In this document: in pieces, positions 1 to 5,275 of the stretch
Layout of the letters: every line of letters starts with the position of its first letter
Numbering within the stretch: the first letter of the stretch is position 1
Origin: Alphaproteobacteria bacterium
GTDB lineage: Bacteria; Pseudomonadota; Alphaproteobacteria; VGEJ01
Direction of reading: 5' to 3'
DNA: 8,795 nucleotides
Assembly: GCA_016869335.1 (NCBI GenBank)
Contig: VGEJ01000089.1
Span: 1 to 8,795 of the forward strand
Notes under the pieces: generated by a model
Seen by the model: the letters and a program-made list of their open reading frames with translations, nothing else
Database searches by the model: none
What the model was told of the DNA's origin: nothing
Made by a program: the position numbers and the translations under genes

Positions 1-1
1 G

Positions 2-562
2 CGCGCCGCGCTGACGGAGGCCGAGGCCGCGCTCGCCCAGCGCGAGCGGACCATTGCTGGCCTCGACCGCCGGCTCCGCGCGATCGAGGCAAGCCGGCTG
101 CAAGAGCTCGAGCGCTATCGCTCGGAGTTCTTCGGCCGCCTGCGCTATGCGCTCGGCCAGCGCAACGACGTCCAGATCGTCGGCGACCGCTTCGTGTTTC
201 AGGCCGAGGTGCTGTTTCCGCCGGGCTCGGCGGCGCTCGATGAGGCCGGGCGCGGCGCGCTCCGGGCGCTTGCCCGCACGCTCGCCGAGGTCGCCACGAC
301 GATCCCCACCGACCTGCCCTGGGTGCTGCGCGTCGATGGCCACACGGACCGGGTGCCGATCGCGACGCCGGCGTTCCCCTCCAACTGGGAGCTCTCGGCC
401 GCCCGCGCGATCACCGTCGTGCGCTTCCTGACCGCCGAGGGCATCTCGGCGCGCCGGCTGGTCGCGGCCGGATTCGCCGAGCACCAACCGCTCGATCCCG
501 GCGACGACGAGATCGCGTATCGGCGAAACCGCCGCATCGAGATCAAGCTCACCGAGCGCTGA
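2..562 (+). CDS. OmpA/MotB-type peptidoglycan-binding protein, C-terminal part (5' end outside window)
   Basis: The frame is open from the window edge to the TGA at 560-562, giving 186 visible residues with no start codon needed inside the window. Residues about 1-55 are rich in Ala, Glu, Arg and Leu with heptad-like spacing, consistent with the end of a coiled coil. Residues about 70-186 form an OmpA-like domain: a VLFPPGSAAL strand, then VDGHTD at 111-116, NWELSAARA at 128-136 and a closing RRNRRIEI stretch. In this family the Asp of the GHTD motif (D116) and the Arg of the LSxxRA motif (R135) bind the diaminopimelate of peptidoglycan; both are present. The NWELS form is closer to the MotB/COG1360 branch than to classical OmpA. 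Such proteins are usually inner-membrane anchored with a periplasmic domain and often sit next to a MotA/TolQ/ExbB-like gene; the N-terminal part and any such partner would lie to the left and cannot be seen. A flagellar MotB role cannot be excluded, but the long coiled coil argues for a non-flagellar homologue. Confidence 0.88.
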   Translation, partial: RAALTEAEAALAQRERTIAGLDRRLRAIEASRLQELERYRSEFFGRLRYALGQRNDVQIVGDRFVFQAEVLFPPGSAALDEAGRGALRALARTLAEVATTIPTDLPWVLRVDGHTDRVPIATPAFPSNWELSAARAITVVRFLTAEGISARRLVAAGFAEHQPLDPGDDEIAYRRNRRIEIKLTER

Positions 563-567
563 AGCGC

Positions 568-1926
568 CTACGGCTCCGGCAGGCCGACGCGGGTGAGCAG
601 CCGGCTCTGGCGGCGCTGGAGCTTCGCCGCGGCGAAGTCCGCGATCAGCTCCAGGAACAGGCGGTGCCAGTTGATCTCGGCCTTCAGGTGCAGGAACACC
701 CCGCCGAGGCCGATCGCGGCGCGGTCCATGAACACGAACTCGCGCGGCGGGCGCACGCCGCCGAGCTCGCGCAGCCGCCGGTGCACTTTCTCGGCGACCT
801 CGACGCCGTAGGGCCTGCCCTTGCCGAACTCCTGGATGCGGCGGGCGCGGTCCTCGAGCAGCGGCGCGTAGACGAACTCGGCCCACAGGCTGAGGGTATC
901 GAGCACCTCCCGCGACAGGCCGGTGAAGCCCCAGGTCTCGTAAGCGTGGACCGCGAGCGCGCGGTCGTTGCGCTGGAGCGCATGGTAGAGGTCGATCACT
1001 CCCTGCACGAACTTCGCCCCGAAGATGCGGATGCAGCCGAAGTCGAGGAGGTTGATCGAGCAGTCTTCGCGCCCCGAGTAGTTGCCGAGGTGCGGGTCGG
1101 CGTGGATGACGCCGTAGCGGTAGAACGGCAGGTACCAGGCACGGAACAGGTTGGTGGCGAGGGCGTTGCGGCTGGCGGCGGGGTCCTCCTTGAACTGCAG
1201 CAACGGGCGGCCCTCGAGCCCGGTCATGGTGAGGAGGCGCTTCGTCGAGAGCGCCGGCAGCGACTCGGCGACGTGCACGTTGGGCTCGTGCTTCAGCATC
1301 GCGCCGTAGAGGTCGAGGTGGCGGCGCTCGCGCTCGTAGTCGAGCTCCTCGCGCAGGCGCTCGGCGATCTCGGCGTGGATATCGGAGGTGTCGATGCTGC
1401 GGTCGTAGCGCTGATAGAGCGCAAAGATCAGCTTGAGCTGCCCGAGATCGGCGGCGACGGCCGAGGCCATGTTGGGATACTGCAGCTTGCAAGCAAGCGC
1501 GCGTCCGTCGTGCGCGACCGCGCGGTGCACCTGCCCGAGCGAGGCCGCGGCGGCGGCCGTGTGCTCGAAGGAGCGGAACTTGCGCTCCCAGTCGGGCCCG
1601 AGCTCGGCCGCCATGCGCCGGCGGACGAACGCCCAGCCCATCGGCGGGGCATTGGCTTGAAGCTGGGCGAGCTCCTGACCGTACTCGCGGGGCAGCGCCT
1701 CGGGGATGGTCGAGAGAATCTGCGCCACCTTCATCAGCGGCCCCTTGAGGCCGCCGAGCGCCCGGCGCAGCTCGGCGGCGTGGCGCTCGCGATCGAGTGG
1801 CACGCCGAGATAGCGTTCGCCGGCGAGCCGTGCGGCGAGCCCGCCGACGGCCGAGCCGACCCGGGCATAGCGCCGCATCCGGCCGGTCAGGCTCGCCGCT
1901 TCCCTGTCGCGTTTGTCCTCGGCCAT
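568..1926 (-). CDS. ABC1/UbiB/ADCK-family atypical kinase (AarF-like)
   Basis: This 452-residue cytoplasmic protein carries the hallmarks of the ABC1/ADCK atypical kinase family, whose bacterial and mitochondrial members support ubiquinone biosynthesis, although many paralogues have no assigned target. Visible motifs in order: K66-V-A-Q69 at the place of the family KxGQ signature; the Ala-rich loop AAAAASLGQVH (124-134) that replaces the Gly-rich loop of ordinary kinases; the nucleotide-binding Lys in ACKLQYP (K147); the ELDYE helix (194-198); the catalytic loop HADPHLGN (275-282; D277 and N282); and the metal-binding DFG (295-297). All key catalytic residues are present, so it should bind nucleotide. 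There is no C-terminal membrane hairpin of the kind seen in E. coli UbiB, so it is a shorter soluble type. It is the last gene of the operon and starts 4 nt after the peptidase stop without an obvious Shine-Dalgarno sequence. ATG at 1924-1926 is the likely start because the family N-terminus is covered. The assignment to the family is firm; the substrate is unknown. Confidence 0.92.
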   Translation of the reverse strand: MAEDKRDREAASLTGRMRRYARVGSAVGGLAARLAGERYLGVPLDRERHAAELRRALGGLKGPLMKVAQILSTIPEALPREYGQELAQLQANAPPMGWAFVRRRMAAELGPDWERKFRSFEHTAAAAASLGQVHRAVAHDGRALACKLQYPNMASAVAADLGQLKLIFALYQRYDRSIDTSDIHAEIAERLREELDYERERRHLDLYGAMLKHEPNVHVAESLPALSTKRLLTMTGLEGRPLLQFKEDPAASRNALATNLFRAWYLPFYRYGVIHADPHLGNYSGREDCSINLLDFGCIRIFGAKFVQGVIDLYHALQRNDRALAVHAYETWGFTGLSREVLDTLSLWAEFVYAPLLEDRARRIQEFGKGRPYGVEVAEKVHRRLRELGGVRPPREFVFMDRAAIGLGGVFLHLKAEINWHRLFLELIADFAAAKLQRRQSRLLTRVGLPEP

Positions 1927-1930
1927 CGGC

Positions 1931-3718
1931 TCAGGCGGTCGCGAGATCGTCGATGAAGCGCTCGATCAGCCCGAGGCCGCGCGACCAGAAGCCCGGGTCG
2001 CTCGCGTCGAGCCCGAAGGGTGCCAGCAGCTCCCGGTGCCGGAGCGTGCCGCCGGCCGCGAGCAGCGCCAGGTACTTCGCAGCGAAGCCCTCGGGCGCGG
2101 TCTCGTAGGTGGCATAGAGCGAGTTCACCAGGCAGTCGCCGAACGCGTAGGCGTAGACGTAGAACGGCGTGTGCACGAAATGCGGGATGTAGCACCAGTA
2201 GTTGGCGTAGGGCGGCGCGAAGTGGAACGCCGGGCCGAGGCTCTCCTGCTGGACGCCGAGCCAGAGCGCACCGAGCCGCTCGACGGCAAGCTCGCCCGCG
2301 TGCCGCTCGGCGTGCACCAGACGCTCGAACTCGTAGAAGGCGATCTGGCGCACGACGGTATTCAACATGTCCTCGACCTTGGCGGCGAGAAGCGCGCGTC
2401 GCGCCGGCGCCGGCGCCTCGGCGAGGAGCGCCCGAAACGTGAGTTGCTCGCCGAACACGGAGGCGGTCTCGGCCAGGGTCAGCGGCGTCTCCGCCATCAG
2501 CGGGCCCTGGCGCGCCGCCAGCACCTGGTGCACGCCGTGCCCAAGCTCGTGCGCCAGCGTCATCACATCGCGCGTCTTGCCGAGATAGTTGAGCAGGAGG
2601 TAAGGGTGGACGCTCGGCACCGTGGGGTGAGCGAAGGCACCGGGCGATTTGCCTTTCCGCACCGGCGCATCGATCCACGGGTGCGCGAAGAAACGCTCGC
2701 CGGTCTCGGCGAGCTCGGGCGAGAAACGGCGGTAGGCATCCAGCACCAGCGCCCGCGCCTCGTCCCAGCCGTAGAGCCGGTCGTCGGTTTCGGGCAGCGG
2801 CGCGTTGCGGTCCCAGTGCTCGAGCCGCTCCTTGCCGAGCCAGCGCGCCTTGAGCGCGTAATAGCGGTGCGAAAGCCGCGGATAGGCCGCGCGCACGGCC
2901 GCGACAAGCGCCTCCACGACCTCGGGCTCGACCCGGTTGGCGAGGTGGCGCGCCATCGCCGGCGAAGGGTAGCCCCGCACCTTGTCCTCGATCGCCTTGT
3001 CCTTTGCGAGCGTATTGGTGATCAGCGCGAGCAGGCGGATGTTGGCCGCGAACACCGCATCGAGCCCTGCCGCCGCCGCACGCCGCGACTCCGGATCCTT
3101 GTCCGAAAGCCGGTGCAGCGCGGCCTCGAGCGGCAGCTCGGCGCCGGCAACCGGAACCATGAGCTGCGCCAGCGTTTCGTCGAACAGCCGCGTCCACGCC
3201 GTCCGGCCCGACACCTCCTTCTCGTGCAACAGGCTCTCGCGGGCCTCGTCGAGTTGATAGGGACGGAAGGCGCGGAGATCGCGCAGCCACGGCCGATAGC
3301 GGGCGAGCGCCGGCGCCGACCCAAGCCGGGCCGCGAGGACATCGTCATCGATCCGGTTGAGTTCGAGCGCGAAGAACAGGAGATCCGTGGTGATCGCGTT
3401 CACCGCCTCCTGGGTGTCCTGGAAAAACCGGCCGAGCGCGGGATCGCTCAGGTCCGCGGCATAGCTGAGCCCGGCATAGCTCGTCAGCCGGCCGAGCTTC
3501 TCCTCGATCACCTCGTAGGCCGCGATGGCGGCTCCGAGTGCCGGTCCGTCGAGCGCCGTGACGAGACCCGCATAGCGCGCCCGGAAGTCCCGCGCAGCTT
3601 TGGCGGCGGCGGCCAGGTCGTCGCGAAACAGGGCCGACTCGCGGCCGGGATAAAGGTCGCTCAGGTCCCAGGAGGGTGGCGAACCCAGGGACTCCGGTGC
3701 GCGTACCGCCTGGGTCAT
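1931..3718 (-). CDS. pepF: M3-family oligoendopeptidase (PepF-type zinc metallopeptidase)
   Basis: This 595-residue protein matches the M3B oligoendopeptidase F family in length and architecture: an all-helical N-terminal region (about 20-200), then the peptidase M3 core. The zinc site is HELGH at 390-394, with E417 in TLAETASVFGE as the probable third ligand. The aromatic run near the C-terminus (HFAPPYANYWCY, then FYVYAYAFG) corresponds to the conserved His/Tyr substrate-binding segment of the family. No signal peptide is evident, so it is cytoplasmic and should cut short peptides, in bulk peptide turnover or clearance of cleaved signal peptides. ATG at 3716-3718 lies 3 nt after the epimerase stop with no clear Shine-Dalgarno sequence. 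The next in-frame Met is at residue 187, well inside the domain, so this start is retained. Position between a sugar epimerase and an ABC1 kinase suggests a housekeeping operon but does not reveal a substrate. Confidence 0.94.
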   Translation of the reverse strand: MTQAVRAPESLGSPPSWDLSDLYPGRESALFRDDLAAAAKAARDFRARYAGLVTALDGPALGAAIAAYEVIEEKLGRLTSYAGLSYAADLSDPALGRFFQDTQEAVNAITTDLLFFALELNRIDDDVLAARLGSAPALARYRPWLRDLRAFRPYQLDEARESLLHEKEVSGRTAWTRLFDETLAQLMVPVAGAELPLEAALHRLSDKDPESRRAAAAGLDAVFAANIRLLALITNTLAKDKAIEDKVRGYPSPAMARHLANRVEPEVVEALVAAVRAAYPRLSHRYYALKARWLGKERLEHWDRNAPLPETDDRLYGWDEARALVLDAYRRFSPELAETGERFFAHPWIDAPVRKGKSPGAFAHPTVPSVHPYLLLNYLGKTRDVMTLAHELGHGVHQVLAARQGPLMAETPLTLAETASVFGEQLTFRALLAEAPAPARRALLAAKVEDMLNTVVRQIAFYEFERLVHAERHAGELAVERLGALWLGVQQESLGPAFHFAPPYANYWCYIPHFVHTPFYVYAYAFGDCLVNSLYATYETAPEGFAAKYLALLAAGGTLRHRELLAPFGLDASDPGFWSRGLGLIERFIDDLATA

Positions 3719-3721
3719 CGG

Positions 3722-4702
3722 CTAAGCGCGGTGATGGTCGCGATACCAGGCGACGAAGGCCGGCACGCCCTCATCGATCGAAGTGCGCGGATGAAAGCCG
3801 AGGTCGCGCTCGCTCGCCGCGATGTCGGCAAAGCTCTCCTTGACGTCGCCCGGCTGCATCGGTTCGAGGATCTTCTCGGCACTCCGCCCCAGCGCCTGTT
3901 CGAGCACCGCGATAACTCGTAGCAGCGGCTCGGAGCGGTGGTTGCCGAGGTTGTAGACCCGATGGGGCGCCGGCCCGCCATCAACGGGCGGCGGCCGGTC
4001 GAGGGCGGCCAGCGTGCCCGCAACAATGTCGCTGATGAACGTGAAGTCGCGCTTCATGTCGCCGTGGTTGAATACGTGAATCGACTCGCCGGCGAGGATC
4101 GCCTTGGTGAACAGGTAGAGCGACATGTCCGGCCGCCCCCACGGGCCGTAGACGGTGAAGAAGCGGAGCCCCGTCTGCGGCAGGCGGTAGAGGTGGGCGT
4201 AGCACTGGCTCATCAGCTCGTCGGCCTTCTTGGTCGCGGCATAGAGCGAGACCGGGGCGTCGACCCGGTCCTCGACCGCGAACGGCAGCTTGGCGTTGCC
4301 GCCGTAGACCGAGCTCGAGCTCGCATACACCAGATGCTCGCACCGCGGCAGGTGACGGCACAGCTCGAGGATCACCATGTGGCCGACCAGGTTGGCCTGG
4401 ACGTAGTCGAAGGGGTGGCTGAAGGAATGCCGCACCCCGGCCTGGGCCGCGAGATGGACGACGCGGCTGATGTCGCTCCGCCGGCCGATGGCATCGGCCA
4501 TCGCGGCGCGGTCGGCGATATCGAGGCGCAGGAAGTCGAAGCCGCGACGCCCGTGGAGCCGCGCCAGGCGCGCCTCCTTGAGCCGCACGTCGTAATAGGC
4601 ATTCAGGTTGTCGAGGCCGATCACCGCCTCGCCCCGGGCCAGCAGCGCCTCGGCGACGTGATAGCCTATGAAACCGGCCACTCCGGTGACAAGCACGGGC
4701 AC
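3722..4702 (-). CDS. NAD-dependent sugar-nucleotide epimerase, probably UDP-glucuronate 4-epimerase
   Basis: This is an extended short-chain dehydrogenase of 326 residues. It has the Rossmann signature GVAGFIG (7-13), an acidic residue for the NAD ribose (D31 in GLDNLN), the catalytic SSSVYG segment (129-134) and Y154xxxK158 in YAATKK. The NAYYDVRLKEARL stretch after the second strand, and RFFTVYGPWGRPDM (about 180-193), are typical of UDP-glucuronate 4-epimerases (LpsL/Cap1J/GAE type), which make UDP-galacturonate for lipopolysaccharide or capsule. A related UDP-sugar epimerase cannot be excluded. The frame extends 5 codons further upstream to a GTG at 4717, but those codons contain a perfect AGGAGG (4709-4714) placed 6 nt before the GTG at 4700-4702. 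Starting there also gives the usual MPVLVTGxxGFIG N-terminus, so that start is chosen. It is the first gene of the three-gene minus-strand operon; the peptidase begins 3 nt after its TAG. Confidence 0.85.
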   Translation of the reverse strand: MPVLVTGVAGFIGYHVAEALLARGEAVIGLDNLNAYYDVRLKEARLARLHGRRGFDFLRLDIADRAAMADAIGRRSDISRVVHLAAQAGVRHSFSHPFDYVQANLVGHMVILELCRHLPRCEHLVYASSSSVYGGNAKLPFAVEDRVDAPVSLYAATKKADELMSQCYAHLYRLPQTGLRFFTVYGPWGRPDMSLYLFTKAILAGESIHVFNHGDMKRDFTFISDIVAGTLAALDRPPPVDGGPAPHRVYNLGNHRSEPLLRVIAVLEQALGRSAEKILEPMQPGDVKESFADIAASERDLGFHPRTSIDEGVPAFVAWYRDHHRA

Positions 4703-4708
4703 TGCGAT

Positions 4709-4714
4709 CCTCCT
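4709..4714 (-). promoter_or_regulatory. Shine-Dalgarno AGGAGG that fixes the epimerase start
   Basis: On the minus strand AGGAGG is followed by the 6-nt spacer ATCGCA and then GTG (4702-4700). It lies inside the longest open frame, which begins at GTG 4717, and so argues that the first five codons of that frame are untranslated leader. Confidence 0.8.
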
Positions 4715-4742
4715 CACGCGCGGGCGAGGACATCCTGCCGAA

Positions 4743-4754
4743 GACGCTAGCGTC
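4743..4754. repeat. Perfect 12-bp palindrome GACGCTAGCGTC upstream of the epimerase
   Basis: The sequence equals its own reverse complement over 12 bp and lies 40 nt upstream of the epimerase start codon, in the 103-bp gap after the HicB-like gene. Its core CTAGCG recurs in direct orientation at 4774-4779, 27 nt away. CTAG is generally a rare tetramer in bacterial DNA, so two copies in about 30 bp of non-coding sequence are notable. It could be an operator for a dimeric regulator, or in RNA a 4-bp stem with a CUAG loop. Function is inference only. Confidence 0.45.
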
Positions 4755-4805
4755 CATGATACGCCAATCGGGACTAGCGAGATCCGTCTTCAGGAAATAG
4801 GCCAC

Positions 4806-5123
4806 CTACGCGGTGCAGGAGGTGATGAACTGGCCGCACTCGACCACCGTTTGGTCGGGGCGGGGCTGGCGCAGGGAAGCGCCAAGCACCCGGAACAGAA
4901 ACCTTAGCCGAGCCGTCCACGGTGCGCGCCGCGCGAGGAGGCGTGCCCGATCGGTGGGAGGGCGCCGTTCGAGGTCCATCAGGAAGTGCCGGACCGCCTC
5001 GTCAAGCGAACGGTAGACCTCGTCGAAGGTGCGGCCCTGCACGGCGATATCAAGGTCGATGCAGATCGCCTCCCAGCGGCCGCTTGAGCCCTCCGCGAAG
5101 CATCGGACGCGCTTTTGCGTCAT
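4806..5123 (-). CDS. Orphan HicB-like small protein
   Basis: This is a 105-residue protein. Residues about 5-50 read as a HicB-type partial RNase H fold: a first strand (KRVRCFAEG), then WEAICIDLDIAVQG (17-30), and the helix TFDEVYRSLDEAVRHFL (32-48). In classical HicA/HicB modules HicB is the antitoxin. Here no HicA-like ORF (about 60 residues, with the conserved catalytic His) is found on either side, and there is no obvious C-terminal ribbon-helix-helix or helix-turn-helix. Instead the C-terminal half has a basic amphipathic stretch (about 58-86) and a Cys-containing tail ending SCTA. The open frame extends further upstream to 5285, but a strong AGGGAGG (5132-5138) 8 nt before ATG 5121-5123 sets the start. 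The extra upstream residues do not look like HicB and would overlap the divergent oxidoreductase start. Function is unknown; a regulatory or small-binding role is a guess. Confidence 0.75.
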   Translation of the reverse strand: MTQKRVRCFAEGSSGRWEAICIDLDIAVQGRTFDEVYRSLDEAVRHFLMDLERRPPTDRARLLARRAPWTARLRFLFRVLGASLRQPRPDQTVVECGQFITSCTA

Positions 5124-5275
5124 GGCTCTTGCCTCCCTAACACGCCACCCGAGCAACGAATCGTCACGGCATACAGAGACCAAGGTGTACATGAGACGAA
5201 CATGGCATCCCATACCGGCTCCCTCAACGGGCAAAGCCGCTTGGTTTCGCCCGGCGGCGATGCCAAACTGCGGTG
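5124..5275. promoter_or_regulatory. Divergent intergenic region between the HicB-like gene and the oxidoreductase
   Basis: This 152-bp non-coding segment, visibly less GC-rich than its flanks, must carry the promoters for the genes diverging from it. On the minus strand a weak sigma-70-like pair can be drawn: TTGAGG (5227-5222, 4 of 6 matches to TTGACA), 17 nt, then CATGTT (5204-5199, 3 of 6 matches to TATAAT). On the plus strand I found no convincing pair and no clear Shine-Dalgarno sequence before ATG 5276. Treat the location as supported by gene arrangement and the exact promoter elements as unproven. Confidence 0.4.
5132..5138 (-). promoter_or_regulatory. Shine-Dalgarno AGGGAGG of the HicB-like gene
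   Basis: On the minus strand AGGGAGG is followed by the 8-nt spacer CAAGAGCC and ATG (5123-5121). It supports the short 105-residue form over the longer open frame that begins at 5285. Confidence 0.8.

Noticed and set aside
571..586. Possible hairpin CGGC...GCCG as operon terminator
   Set aside because: The stem is only 4 bp in very GC-rich DNA, lies within the kinase coding region, and has no U-tract.
664..1956. 430-codon plus-strand open frame opposite the ABC1 kinase
   Set aside because: It is antisense to a gene with all catalytic motifs intact and has no recognisable motif of its own.
1913..3922. 669-codon plus-strand open frame opposite the peptidase and epimerase
   Set aside because: It runs through two gene junctions and the ends of three well-supported minus-strand genes. 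Its composition (Arg, Glu, Val and Leu rich, no recognisable domain) fits an antisense shadow of GC-rich codon usage.
4806..5123. Complete HicAB toxin-antitoxin module
   Set aside because: No small HicA-like ORF is present immediately upstream or downstream on either strand; only the HicB-like protein is supported.
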